DNA of 64,000 nt from Alphaproteobacteria bacterium (GTDB lineage Bacteria > Myxococcota_A > UBA796 > GCA-2862545): NCBI GenBank assembly GCA_020632875.1, contig JACKET010000024.1:1-64000 (forward strand), in the 5' to 3' direction. Below, one piece after another: positions 1 to 8,888 of this stretch (its first letter is position 1; every line of letters starts with the position of its first letter). The position numbers and the translations under genes are program-made. The notes below the pieces were generated by a model. The model was not told the DNA's origin. It did no database searches and was given only the letters and a program-made list of their open reading frames with translations.

Positions 1-1300
1 CGGGCGGAGGCGTCGGTGGACGCGGCGTCGGCGCGGGCTGGGGAGCCGGGCCGCTCGTGGGACCGGGCTGGGGAGCCGGACCGCTCGCGGGCGCGGGCTG
101 GGGAGCGGGCATCTGGGTGGGCTCGGGCGGTGGAGCGGGCACCTGGGTGGGCTCGGGCTGTGGCGCGCTCGTGGGCTCCGGCGGGACCTTCGCGGGCCGT
201 GGCGCGGTCGGGACGGCCGGAGCGGGGGGCGTGGCGGTGTCGGTGGGACCGCGGAGCTGCGTGCCGACGAGGACCGCCAGCAGGATCACCACGATCGCGG
301 CCGCGAATCCGGCCCAGGTGAGGGGAGGTGTGGGTGCCGAGGCGGCGGGCGTCTTCCGCTTCTCGTCCGTGAGCGGCGGGAGCTCGGCCGTCGGAGGCGC
401 GGGGCCGGCGAAGTCCTCCTCGAGCATCGTCTCGAGCGAGGCGTTCGCTTCGCTGTCCCACTCGATCTTCCCGGTCCACACGTCGAGGAGCTGGTCGCAG
501 CTCTGGATGCGGCGCTCGGCGTCGACCGTCATCGCGCCGAGGATGGCGTTCCACATGCGGTCGGGGATGCGCTCGCGGAGCTGACGCGGGTCGCGGAAGT
601 CGCCACTGCGGATCATCGAGAACACCGTGACGAGGTCGCGGTGCGGGAAGGCCAGGCGCCCGGTGACGAGCTGGTAGAGCACCGCGCCGAGCGCCCACAC
701 GTCGGTGCGCTCGTCGAGATCGGCCGCGGACATCGTCTGCTCGGGCGACATGTACGCCGGGCTGCCGAGCAGCTGGCCCGTGCGCGTCTGGGTCGGATCG
801 TCGGGATCCCCGAGCACCTTCACCAGCCCGAAGTCCGCGATCTTCGGGACGAGCTCGCCATCGAGCGGCTGGAGCAGGATGTTCGCGGGCTTCAGGTCGC
901 GATGCAGGTGCCCGGCCTCGTGCGCCGCGCGCACGCCCTTGATGATGCCGCGGGCGAGGCGGTCGATCTCGTCGACCTGGAGCGGGTCGTTCGCGAGGAT
1001 GTGCGCCGAGAGCGAGGGACCCTCGACGAACTCCATGAGCAGCGCGGGCTGCCCGTCGACCTCGAGCACGTCGTGCACGCTCACGACGTTCGGGTGGCGC
1101 AGGGCGGCCTGCACGCGGCCCTCGCGCATCAGGCGGTCCTGCATGCGACCCAGCGCCCCGTCGAGGATCTTCAGCGCGTACACGGCCTTCAGCTGGGTGT
1201 GGCGGACCTTGTAGACCGACGCCATCGCGCCCGAGCCGAGGTGCTCGATCACCTCGTACTTCCCGATGACCGGGGTCTTCTCGGGATCGAGGCCGCTCAC
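1..1300 (-). CDS. Ser/Thr protein kinase, single-pass membrane type (C-terminus cut by window edge)
   Basis: This is a Hanks-type protein kinase that would phosphorylate Ser/Thr on unknown substrates at the inner membrane. About 433 residues are visible. The glycine loop LGSGAMASV is at residues 21-29, the ATP-binding Lys is Lys44, the catalytic loop HRDLKPAN is at 133-140, DFG is at 156-158, and SPAYMSPEQ follows in the activation segment. One hydrophobic helix near residue 330 precedes a Pro-rich tail with repeated PEPTQ-type units that runs off the window. The GTG start overlaps the TGA of the upstream gene (GTGA), so the two are probably translationally coupled. No PASTA or other sensor domain is visible, although the tail is incomplete. 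The family call is secure; the substrate is unknown. Confidence 0.93.
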   Translation of the reverse strand, partial: MSGLDPEKTPVIGKYEVIEHLGSGAMASVYKVRHTQLKAVYALKILDGALGRMQDRLMREGRVQAALRHPNVVSVHDVLEVDGQPALLMEFVEGPSLSAHILANDPLQVDEIDRLARGIIKGVRAAHEAGHLHRDLKPANILLQPLDGELVPKIADFGLVKVLGDPDDPTQTRTGQLLGSPAYMSPEQTMSAADLDERTDVWALGAVLYQLVTGRLAFPHRDLVTVFSMIRSGDFRDPRQLRERIPDRMWNAILGAMTVDAERRIQSCDQLLDVWTGKIEWDSEANASLETMLEEDFAGPAPPTAELPPLTDEKRKTPAASAPTPPLTWAGFAAAIVVILLAVLVGTQLRGPTDTATPPAPAVPTAPRPAKVPPEPTSAPQPEPTQVPAPPPEPTQMPAPQPAPASGPAPQPGPTSGPAPQPAPTPRPPTPPP

Positions 1301-2574
1301 GGCGCCTTCCGGACCAGTCGGAAGCCGTGGTAGTTCAGCGGGTTGTTGGGCGACGTGTCGGACGCGTCGCCGTAGTCCTGGTAGTACGCCGGGTCCTGCG
1401 GCATGTTGCTGCGCACCGTCACGTGCGCGTACTCGACCGGTGACCGCGCGTTCCCCCCGCGCAGGCCGCGCTCGCCGACGTCTTCGGGCTGCGTGGGCGA
1501 CAGCGCGACCGGGTCGGTGACCGGCGTGAACGGGTAGATGGCCCAGGCGTCCCAGACCCACTCCGATACGTTGCCGGTCATGTCGAACAGCCCGTCTGGC
1601 GTGGGTGTCTTGAGGCGTGCGGGGTGCACGGTGTCCTGGGCGTTGTCCTGGATCCAGCCGACCAGCGAGGGGTTCGAGCCGCCCGCGTAGCGGTCCGAGC
1701 GGTTCTGTCGCGCCGCCCACTCCCACTCGGCTTCGGTGGGCAGGCGCCAGCCCGTGCACGTGCGCGGATCGTCGGTCAGCTCGCAGTGGGGCAGGGTGAG
1801 CATGTCGTTGATGGCGTCTGCGAAGCCCTGCGCCTCCTCCCAGCTCACCCGCGTGACCGGACAGCTCCCGCCGCAGTCGGGGAACGCCCAGTTCTTCTCG
1901 GGCACGAAGCGCTCCCACTGGAAGCGCAGCACCTCGGTCTCCATGACGAGCAGGTCGTACGTGACGGTCACGTCGTGCTCGGGCCCCTCGTCGAACTGGC
2001 ACCAGGACTCCTCGCAGCCCATGGTGAACGAGCCCGCCGGGATGCGGACGATGTTGCAGACGACGCTGTTCCGGATCATCGTCACGTCGGTCGGGACCTC
2101 GGTGATGTCGAGATCGTTCGGATCCCCCTGGGCGATCGACCAGCCGTCTCCGTCGCGGTCGTCGAACTCGTCGCCGTCGAAGTTGCAGTCGTTCGACAGC
2201 CCGTCGCAGAGCTCGGGAGCGCCCGGGTACACGACGTCGTGGGTGTCGTCGCAGTCGCCCGAGCAGTCCGACAGGCCACAGTCCGCCGCGCAGGGGTTCT
2301 GCTCGCAGAAGCCGTCGCCGTCGTCGTCGAAGAAGATGGTGCCCTCGTCTTCGAGGCCGTCGCAGTCGTCGTCCTTCTGGTTCGGCAGCTCCGTCGCGCC
2401 GGGGTGCACGTCGCGGTCTTCGTCGTCGCAGTCGTCGCGCCCGGTGTAGCCGTCGCCGTCGGCGTCGATGTCGGCCGGGTCGGGCGGAGGCGTGGGGACG
2501 GGGAGCACGACGGGGTTCCGCCCGGCCACCTCTTCGGGCGTGATCAGCACGCAGGACGCCAGCAGGAGGAGCAT
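1297..2574 (-). CDS. Lipoprotein with MopE-type Asp-rich repeats and an FGE/SUMF1-like domain
   Basis: The 425-residue protein starts with a short lipoprotein signal (LLLLASC, lipid Cys at residue 8). Next come MopE-like metal-binding motifs (DADGDGYTGRDDCDD, DDDGDGFCE, DRDGDGW). A formylglycine-generating-enzyme/SUMF1 fold fills roughly the last 240 residues (IPAGSFTMG, RLPTEAEWEWAAR, MTGNVSEWVWD, final GFRLVR). The two active-site cysteines of true FGE are absent where RGLRGGNARSP stands, so sulfatase maturation is unlikely; a surface binding role is more plausible. The ATG overlaps the TGA of the gene upstream (ATGA) and its own stop overlaps the kinase start. This suggests one operon in which the kinase and a surface protein work together. 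An upstream in-frame extension to 3108 was rejected because the signal peptide and the overlap fix the start. Confidence 0.88.
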   Translation of the reverse strand: MLLLLASCVLITPEEVAGRNPVVLPVPTPPPDPADIDADGDGYTGRDDCDDEDRDVHPGATELPNQKDDDCDGLEDEGTIFFDDDGDGFCEQNPCAADCGLSDCSGDCDDTHDVVYPGAPELCDGLSNDCNFDGDEFDDRDGDGWSIAQGDPNDLDITEVPTDVTMIRNSVVCNIVRIPAGSFTMGCEESWCQFDEGPEHDVTVTYDLLVMETEVLRFQWERFVPEKNWAFPDCGGSCPVTRVSWEEAQGFADAINDMLTLPHCELTDDPRTCTGWRLPTEAEWEWAARQNRSDRYAGGSNPSLVGWIQDNAQDTVHPARLKTPTPDGLFDMTGNVSEWVWDAWAIYPFTPVTDPVALSPTQPEDVGERGLRGGNARSPVEYAHVTVRSNMPQDPAYYQDYGDASDTSPNNPLNYHGFRLVRKAP

Positions 2575-3374
2575 CACCACTCCACCGCCAGCGCGACCGT
2601 TCCGAGGCCCACCGCCGTCCCTGCGAGGGCGTAGCCGCCGATGCCGAGCGCGCGGTTCGCGGGCAGCAGGCCGGCCACCTCGTCGTTCGTGAGCGAGGCG
2701 TCGTTGTAGCGGGACCGCGTCCACGCCGCGCCTGCGAGCGAGCCCACCGAAGCCGCGCCCACCGCGACGAACGCGATCGACAGGGGCTTCCCGCGCCGCG
2801 TGGGCGTGCCGGGCTCGGGCTCGGGCTTCGGGCTGCCCGGGTAGACGGGCCCCGCCGCGCCGACGGGATGCAGCGACGTGACGAGCACCTCGCCGCCGTC
2901 GACGTGCTGGAACACGTACGGCAGGTGCGCGGGCCGGCTGGGCACGAGCTGCCCGTCGACGACCAGGGCGCCGCGCTTCGGCCGTGCGAGCTCGACGCGC
3001 TCGGGCGGCGAGTCGGTGACGGCGCGGTTCCACGCGGACTGCAGCGGGCCGCCGATGGCATGGCCCAGCGCACCGGTCGGCTCGAGCGCGCGGCTCGCCG
3101 CGAACCACACGTCGGCGCCGGCCTCGTCACCGGTCACGAACGACGTGATGCCGTGGATGCGGTGCACCTGGGCGGCCTGCCCGACGGACACGGGCTGGCC
3201 GCGGCACACCAGCAGGGCGTCGAGGGCCGCGGTGGCCGCGGCGAGCGCGGTGGGATCGAGCGCTTCGACGGCCTCGTCCGCGAGGGCCACGGCGCGGTCG
3301 AGGGCCGCGGGGTCCGGAGCCTCCTCCGGGCACTCCGCCCCCCACGCCGTCGCGAGCTGCACCACGAACCACAT
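2574..3374 (-). CDS. Exported protein of unknown function, first gene of the kinase operon
   Basis: No family is recognised for this 266-residue protein. It begins with a short hydrophobic stretch (MWFVVQLATAWGA) followed by an Ala-rich helical region (residues ~20-110) that looks like degenerate helical hairpins of TPR type. A Pro/Glu linker (PEPEPG) comes next, and two hydrophobic segments lie near the C-terminus (SIAFVAVGAASVGSLAGAAW and a glycine-rich one at the end). The layout suggests a periplasmic domain tethered by C-terminal membrane helices. It lies first in a three-gene operon with the pseudo-FGE lipoprotein and the kinase, overlapping the former by 4 bp. The start was chosen at the ATG that gives the hydrophobic N-terminus; a longer in-frame ORF reaches 3497. 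Confidence 0.6.
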   Translation of the reverse strand: MWFVVQLATAWGAECPEEAPDPAALDRAVALADEAVEALDPTALAAATAALDALLVCRGQPVSVGQAAQVHRIHGITSFVTGDEAGADVWFAASRALEPTGALGHAIGGPLQSAWNRAVTDSPPERVELARPKRGALVVDGQLVPSRPAHLPYVFQHVDGGEVLVTSLHPVGAAGPVYPGSPKPEPEPGTPTRRGKPLSIAFVAVGAASVGSLAGAAWTRSRYNDASLTNDEVAGLLPANRALGIGGYALAGTAVGLGTVALAVEW

Positions 3375-3414
3375 GCGGCCATCGTTGCGTCCCGGCGGCG
3401 TTCCGGCAAGTGGT

Positions 3415-4809
3415 CTACCAGGGAAGCGGGAACTCCAGACAGGAGAGATTGCTCGCGAGGTCGGGGTCGTGGAAGTCGTCGGCGACCACGAAACCACAGC
3501 TCGTCCACGGGGCGATGGATGGCACCTGGTCGAAATCGAACAACCACAGGTACGTCTCGCCCGAGGGCAGGCTCGGGATCACTTCGCTGCGTTCCGACGA
3601 GAAGGGGTCGAGGTCGGAGAGCGACATGGCCGTGGGCGAATCACGCTCGAAGTACACGGTGAGGTCGGTGAGGTCGGCGGGCCCGTTGTTCGTGACGTAC
3701 AGCACGACCGCCGCATCTGCCGGACCGAACACCGCGATCTCGCTCAGGTCGACGACCACGTCGGCGGTCACGTCGGCCTCGAGGGTCGTGGGCGTGAACC
3801 CGGCATTGTTCGTGCGGTCGAGATCGTTGATGAAGCCGTCGACGTCGATGACCGCCCAGCTCGTGAGCGCCGCGGGCCGCGGCCCCGTCCACACGTGGTC
3901 CATCCACAGCTCGATCGAGCTGCCGGTGCCGAGCCCGATGACCGGGAGGCGGGCCTGGCCCGGCCCCGTGGGCTCGACGTCGGAGTCGGCGTAGAAGTCG
4001 AGCATGAAGGGGCCCGAGTAGCCGCCGCTGTTCTCGACGATCACCTCGTACCGGAACACGTCGTTGGCGACGGCCCGCGTGAGGATCCCGGAGATGCGCA
4101 GGTCGGGCCGCGCGGGCGGAGGGCCGACGGTCAGCGTCGTGGAGACGGGCGCCACGTCGGGGCAGCTCGCCTGGATCGTCGTGACGCCGGCCGACAGCGC
4201 GGTGACCGCGCCCGCGGCGCCCATCGCGCCCACGGTCGGATCGGACGAAGACCACGTGCACCGCGCGCCGAGGTCGCCCTCGACGCCGCTCGCCATCGTC
4301 GCCCGCGCCATGAACAGCACGTCGCTGCCCACGCCGACGCTCGCGTCGGTCGGGTGCAGCGTGAGCGCCGCCACCGTGTCGTTCGCGTCGACCACCTGCA
4401 GGTGCCCGTTCACCGCGTCGCCGCCGAAGGTCGCCGTGATCCGCACGATGCCGGGCGCGGCCGCCGTGTACAGGCCGTCGGCGCCCATCACGCCCAGTCC
4501 GGGCTCGTTCGCCGCCCAGGTCGTGCTGTTCGTCTGGTTCACGACCGTGCCGTCGGACCACACCGTGCGCGAGCGGAGCTGCACCGCTTCCCCCACCGGG
4601 ACGACCGGCTGGCTCGGATAGATCGCGAACCCGATCTGCGTCGGCACGTCGGTGTCGGCGTCGGCATCCGTGTCGGCGTCGGCATCCGTGTCGGTGTCGG
4701 CATCCGCGTCGGTGTCGGCATCCGCGTCGGTGTCGGTGTCGCCCTCGGGCGCAGGGGTCGGAGACCCCTTGCAGGCGACGAGGGCGAGCGCGAGCAGGGC
4801 GGGGCGCAC
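3415..4809 (-). CDS. Surface lipoprotein with Asp/Thr/Ala linker and Ig-like (BIG2/CARDB-type) domains
   Basis: The GTG start gives 464 residues beginning with a lipoprotein signal (LALALVAC). A low-complexity acidic linker of Asp-Thr-Asp-Ala units follows (about residues 25-58), a hallmark of surface proteins in this lineage. The next ~180 residues hold two Ig-like folds of BIG2 type (PVGEAVQLRSR, ATFGGDAVNG and DASVGVGSDVLFMARATM). The C-terminal half has a CARDB-like pair (DLRISGILTR, VVLYVTNNGPADLTDLTV). The acidic linker probably acts as a Ca-binding spacer that holds the domains off the membrane. It starts 2 bp after the beta-ureidopropionase stop, but the two functions look unrelated. 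A longer ORF to 4920 exists and was rejected because it buries the lipobox. Confidence 0.8.
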   Translation of the reverse strand: MRPALLALALVACKGSPTPAPEGDTDTDADADTDADADTDTDADADTDADADTDVPTQIGFAIYPSQPVVPVGEAVQLRSRTVWSDGTVVNQTNSTTWAANEPGLGVMGADGLYTAAAPGIVRITATFGGDAVNGHLQVVDANDTVAALTLHPTDASVGVGSDVLFMARATMASGVEGDLGARCTWSSSDPTVGAMGAAGAVTALSAGVTTIQASCPDVAPVSTTLTVGPPPARPDLRISGILTRAVANDVFRYEVIVENSGGYSGPFMLDFYADSDVEPTGPGQARLPVIGLGTGSSIELWMDHVWTGPRPAALTSWAVIDVDGFINDLDRTNNAGFTPTTLEADVTADVVVDLSEIAVFGPADAAVVLYVTNNGPADLTDLTVYFERDSPTAMSLSDLDPFSSERSEVIPSLPSGETYLWLFDFDQVPSIAPWTSCGFVVADDFHDPDLASNLSCLEFPLPW

Positions 4810-4811
4810 GA

Positions 4812-6035
4812 TCAGCGGTTCGCGCTGTCGCGGATGATCTGCGGCTCGTACCCGGGCTTCGCGGCCTCGGTGAGCGCCTTCGCGTACTCCTCGAGGCGCA
4901 TCGTCATCTGGAAGCCCCACTTGTCCTTCACCTGGCGGCAGTGGTTGAGGTCGACCTCGGTGACCAGCACGCCGTCTTTCACGCGGGAGAGGCCGGGCGT
5001 GCGGCCCCCGTTCGGCGCGCCGACGTACGAGCTGCCGTAGAAGTGCCCGAAGTCGTGGTGGGCCTCGCGCCCGTCACCGGAGGTGAAGGCGTTCGGGAAC
5101 GACTCGGTGCCGATGCGGTTGATGCTGGCCGTGAAGTAGTTGTTCGCGATGCTCGCGCAGCGGGCCTCGATCGGCCACAGCGGCTCGGACAGCGCACCGA
5201 CCGTCGCGCTCGGGTTGAACACGATCTCGGCGCCGTTGATGCCGAACATCAGCCAGTTCAGCGGGTGGTGGCGGCCGTAGCAGATGTTCACGGCGACCCG
5301 GCCGTACTTCGTCTCGAACACCGGGTGCCCGTCGTCGCCCTCCATGTAGTAGGTCGACTCGTTGAAATCGCCGACGCGCGGGATGTGGTTCTTCCGGTGC
5401 TTCCCGATGACGTTGCCGTTGTTGCCGATGATGACGGCCGTGTTGTGGATGGTGCCGCCGTGCACCTCGTCGCGCTCGAGGATCGGGCTGACGATGACCA
5501 TGTCGTACTGCTTGGCGAGCTTCGCGAGCGCCTGCGTGGACGGGCCGTCGACGGTCTCGGCGAACTCGAGCCACGGCATCTTCTCGCGGGTGCAGAACGC
5601 GAACGGCATGGTCCACGCCTCTTGCAGGCCCAGCACGTTCACGCCCATCTTCCCGGCGGCGTGGATCATCTCGGCCGTGCGGTCGACGAGCGCCTGGAAC
5701 TGCTCTTCGACCGGCGCGTCGGTCGGCTTGACGATGGCGTTCTGGATGACGCCGATGCGCACGATGCGCGGGGCGCGCCGCTGCTCGGGCGCCGCGTGGA
5801 ACTTGTAGGCCGCGACGTCGTAGTTCTGCGCGTCGGCGCGACGGCGGACCTCGTCGGGGATGGCGAGCGGCTCGGGCATGTCGCCGTACAGGATGCGGAA
5901 CGCCTCCTTCCGGTCGGCCTCGGGGAGCTTCGCGAGGATCTGCTCGAGGCTGTGGACCTCGCGCGTCGGCTCCTTGGAGAGGAGCGCCTCGATGGTGTCG
6001 GTCTTCGTCTTCGTCTTGGTCTCGGTGCTCGACAT
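4812..6035 (-). CDS. Beta-ureidopropionase (N-carbamoyl-beta-alanine amidohydrolase)
   Basis: This is a nitrilase-superfamily enzyme predicted to hydrolyse N-carbamoyl-beta-alanine to beta-alanine, CO2 and ammonia, the last step of reductive pyrimidine breakdown. At 407 residues it is close to the animal-type enzyme (about 385 aa). It keeps diagnostic segments of that group such as PFAFCTREKMPWLEFAE and GKHRKNHIPR. The Glu-Lys-Cys triad can be placed at Glu139 (LQEAW), Lys215 and Cys252 (NICYGRHHP). The first 20 residues are a Lys/Thr-rich extension. No dihydropyrimidinase or dihydropyrimidine dehydrogenase gene lies in the window, so the pathway context is not visible here. An N-carbamoyl-D-amino-acid hydrolase is a less likely alternative. 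Confidence 0.9.
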   Translation of the reverse strand: MSSTETKTKTKTDTIEALLSKEPTREVHSLEQILAKLPEADRKEAFRILYGDMPEPLAIPDEVRRRADAQNYDVAAYKFHAAPEQRRAPRIVRIGVIQNAIVKPTDAPVEEQFQALVDRTAEMIHAAGKMGVNVLGLQEAWTMPFAFCTREKMPWLEFAETVDGPSTQALAKLAKQYDMVIVSPILERDEVHGGTIHNTAVIIGNNGNVIGKHRKNHIPRVGDFNESTYYMEGDDGHPVFETKYGRVAVNICYGRHHPLNWLMFGINGAEIVFNPSATVGALSEPLWPIEARCASIANNYFTASINRIGTESFPNAFTSGDGREAHHDFGHFYGSSYVGAPNGGRTPGLSRVKDGVLVTEVDLNHCRQVKDKWGFQMTMRLEEYAKALTEAAKPGYEPQIIRDSANR

Positions 6036-6075
6036 GAGGGCGCCCTGGGTGTTCGTTGGTTTTCGCGGGCCGTGT

Positions 6076-6594
6076 TTAACGCGATCCGGAGGTCTTCATC
6101 GAGAGGATCGCGGGGACCCCGGGCTCTCCGTCCATGTAGTCGCGCGTCTCGAGCATCCCGACCGTGCGGAGCGCGCGCACCATGACCTTGCCGCTGTCGG
6201 GGTACCCGCAGACCTCGTGCGGGTCGTACGGCCCGATCGCCAGGTACACGAGGTCGGTGTCGTGCGGGTTCGCGATCTGGTGCGCCACCCGCGTCCCCGC
6301 CGGGCAGCTGATGCAGTCGCCGGGCCCGATCGCGCGGACCTGGTCGCCGTAGCGCAGCACACCGCGGCCCGAGAGCACGAAGAACACCTCGTCCTCGCGG
6401 GCGTGCCAGTGGAACGGACAGCCGACGCTCCCGGGCGGCAGGGTGTTCTGGACGACGCCGAGGCTGCCGCCCGCCTCGCGCATGTGCGGCGTGAGGACCT
6501 TCCAGGACGCGCCCCACGGGGCATCGCCGCCGCCTTCGGACGGCGCGTCGTCGACGTGGGTGACGGGATCGAAGGCGTGGGGATCGGTGCTCAT
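6076..6594 (-). CDS. Cupin-domain protein
   Basis: The 172-residue protein is a single cupin beta-barrel. Motif 1 has PFHWHAREDEVFFVLSGRG with the metal ligands His-x-His and Glu. Motif 2 has IGPGDCISCPAGTRVAHQI with the last His ligand. Such proteins bind a divalent metal and a small, often sugar-like or carboxylate, ligand; the substrate cannot be read from sequence. No signal peptide is seen, so it should be cytoplasmic. The ATG overlaps the stop of the TIGR02996-domain gene (ATGA), making it the last gene of a three-gene operon. Longer in-frame ORFs on the same strand are read-through of the neighbour. Confidence 0.85.
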   Translation of the reverse strand: MSTDPHAFDPVTHVDDAPSEGGGDAPWGASWKVLTPHMREAGGSLGVVQNTLPPGSVGCPFHWHAREDEVFFVLSGRGVLRYGDQVRAIGPGDCISCPAGTRVAHQIANPHDTDLVYLAIGPYDPHEVCGYPDSGKVMVRALRTVGMLETRDYMDGEPGVPAILSMKTSGSR

Positions 6595-8888
6595 CGTCCC
6601 TCCTGGAGCGTGTTCTGGACGCGTCGCAGCATCTCGGGGTCGCAGTACGTACCCGCCGCGATGTCGAACGTCGTGGTCTGCGGGCACGCCCGCGCCGTGC
6701 GGAGGTGCAGGGTGATCTCCTCGATCTGGCGCTCCCACTGGAGGCGGACCACGGTGGCCTGCACGTCGTAGCGGCCGTCGCCGCGCAGCGTCGCCTCGAA
6801 GCCCACGTCCGGTCCCCACGCGGACAGGCGCGGCACGGGGCACTGCACGGCGGCCATGCGGCCGAGCCACATCGCGAGGTTCGTCGTCCCGCCGGTCGAC
6901 CCGCCCTCGTGCCCGTTCCGGAGCACCTTCACCTTCGCCAGCAGCGGGCTCGCGAAGAACGCGGACGGCGGGATGCTGCGCCCGCCGTGCTCCCAGCCCA
7001 TGAAGTGCACGTCCTCGAGCTCGGGGAGGCGCGCGGCCACCGCATCGAGCAGGGCCCACTCCGCGTCGGAGGCCGGCGTGTCGCCTCCGAGGAGGTCGAG
7101 CGTGCGCACGCCGAGGGTGTCGTCGCGGCGCGCGATGCCGCCGAGCGCGCGGACCGTGATGCGCTCGAGGGTGCGGAGGGACCACAGCGGTGCGCGGGCC
7201 AGCAGACCTTCGAGCCCGCCGCGGTAGTCCGCCGACAGCTCGACCACCGTGGCCCAGCGGAGGTCGGTGTAGAGCGCCTCCCGCTCGGCGTCGCCGAGGG
7301 TCTCGAGCTTCCGGCTCGACACCCCGCGTGCCTTCACCAGCAGGCCATCCTCGAGCACCGGGTCGCGGCCGAGCACCGGCGTCAGCGGGCCGTGGATCGC
7401 GGCGGTCTCCTTCTTCAGGAGCTTGTCGCGCCGACCCTTCACCTTCGCGCCCTTCTTCAGCTGGATCTCGAGCTCGATGAGCTCGCCGCGCTCGGGCTGC
7501 CCATGCTCGATGAGCCAGTCCGCGTAGACCGCGCGCGGGCCATCGTCGCCGGGGCTGGCGAGGATCGCGCGGACCAGCGCCTCCTCCTGCTCGCGCAGCG
7601 GGACGCCCGAGGCGTCGGCCTTGTCCTCCATGGTCGCGAGGGTCGCGTCGAATTCGTCCAGCACGGCCCGATCGGCGTCCGATGGCCCGAGGATGGCCGC
7701 CAGCGCGGCGTGGTAGGCGGGTGCCGTTCGCTGGATCTGCCGCCGGATCTCCTGGTACCGGTGCAGGATTCCCGGCGCCTGGTGCCGGTCCTCGCGCTGC
7801 TGCCACGCCTCCTCCCGGCGCGGGTCGAGGTGGTGCACGAGGATGTCCTGAACCGCGGCCCACAGCCGCTTCCGGGCGCCGATGAGGTAGTCGGCGAAGT
7901 GCGACTCCGCGAACCGATACACCCGCGGATCCGGCGTCCAGGCGGGCATCGCCTCGAGCCGCGCCTCGCGGTCGCCCGCCTTGCCCTGGCCCGCGACGGC
8001 GAGCAACCCGCCCACCGCAGAGGGCCGCGCTCCCGCGGCGAGCTCGAGCCAGAGCGCGTCCAGGGCCTTCGCGGTGGCCGCCTTCGGGGGCTCGGCGGGC
8101 ACGAGCGCGTCGAGGCGGTCGATCAGGTCGGCGATCGCCGCGGTGCGGTGGGTGGCCCAGAACCCCACCAGGCCGTCGAGGGCCGTGGCGAAATCGCGCT
8201 TCTTCAGCGCGGCGAGCGCCTGGCCGAGCGAAGGGAGGCCCGCAGAGGCCACCTGGGCCGGCGCCGCGGCCCCCACCACCGGCGGAGCCCCGCCCGCGAG
8301 CGCGTCGATGCGGCCGCGCAGCGCGGCGAGGTCGTCGCGGAGGGCATCCGGCAGGGGCGGCGGGTCGCTCACGGCATCGCTTGCGCCTTCGCACCACTTC
8401 ATGAGCTTGCCCCAGAACTGGGACGTGCCGCCGCGGGTGTTGGCCTGCTGGTCGAGGAACGGCGCGGCCCGGCCGTCGATACAGCCGGGGAGGTGCTGGA
8501 ACAGCGCCACCCACGCGCCCTGGTTGCTCGTCGAGGTCGTGGGCGGCTTCGCGATCATCGCGAGGTACTTCCGCCCGATCCGCGGGTCGTCGCCGAACCG
8601 AGCCATCGCGCCCACGCGGCCCGGGATGCGGCCAGCCGGCATCGCGTCCATCCGCTCGAGCAGGCGCGGCACGTCCACCGGGCGAACGGCGGCCGCGAGC
8701 TGCGTCCACGCGTCGTCGAAGTCGGTCTCGGGGAGCGGCTCGAGGCCCGTCGCGACCCAGTCCGACAGCGCCACGAGGGCCTCCTCCAGCTCCACGGCGC
8801 GATGCTCCCGCCACGCCTCCAGCAGCGCGGCGAGCGCACCGTCCCAGTCCTCCGCGTCGAGCGCGGCCGTCACGTCCTCCAGGCTCAT
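6591..8888 (-). CDS. Large TIGR02996-domain (repeat-companion) protein
   Basis: The 765-residue protein has no signal peptide. Around residues 440-490 it carries a TIGR02996-type segment (EEALVRAILASPGDD, then AVYADWLIEHGQPERGELIELE). This small domain is found in planctomycete and myxobacterial proteins, usually next to repeats. The rest is mostly helical: an N-terminal region with a repeated ALLEAWREH / LVGFWATHR pattern, and a C-terminal region (residues ~530-700) of degenerate leucine-rich type (RTLERITV, VRTLDLLGG, LPELEDVHFMGW). No catalytic motif was seen; a protein-binding role is most likely. It overlaps both neighbours by 4 bp. The start is the ATG inside the preceding stop. Confidence 0.8.
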   Translation of the reverse strand: MSLEDVTAALDAEDWDGALAALLEAWREHRAVELEEALVALSDWVATGLEPLPETDFDDAWTQLAAAVRPVDVPRLLERMDAMPAGRIPGRVGAMARFGDDPRIGRKYLAMIAKPPTTSTSNQGAWVALFQHLPGCIDGRAAPFLDQQANTRGGTSQFWGKLMKWCEGASDAVSDPPPLPDALRDDLAALRGRIDALAGGAPPVVGAAAPAQVASAGLPSLGQALAALKKRDFATALDGLVGFWATHRTAAIADLIDRLDALVPAEPPKAATAKALDALWLELAAGARPSAVGGLLAVAGQGKAGDREARLEAMPAWTPDPRVYRFAESHFADYLIGARKRLWAAVQDILVHHLDPRREEAWQQREDRHQAPGILHRYQEIRRQIQRTAPAYHAALAAILGPSDADRAVLDEFDATLATMEDKADASGVPLREQEEALVRAILASPGDDGPRAVYADWLIEHGQPERGELIELEIQLKKGAKVKGRRDKLLKKETAAIHGPLTPVLGRDPVLEDGLLVKARGVSSRKLETLGDAEREALYTDLRWATVVELSADYRGGLEGLLARAPLWSLRTLERITVRALGGIARRDDTLGVRTLDLLGGDTPASDAEWALLDAVAARLPELEDVHFMGWEHGGRSIPPSAFFASPLLAKVKVLRNGHEGGSTGGTTNLAMWLGRMAAVQCPVPRLSAWGPDVGFEATLRGDGRYDVQATVVRLQWERQIEEITLHLRTARACPQTTTFDIAAGTYCDPEMLRRVQNTLQEGR

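Noticed and set aside
1297..2574. Active formylglycine-generating enzyme
   Set aside because: The catalytic Cys pair is absent from the expected loop and no sulfatase gene is nearby.
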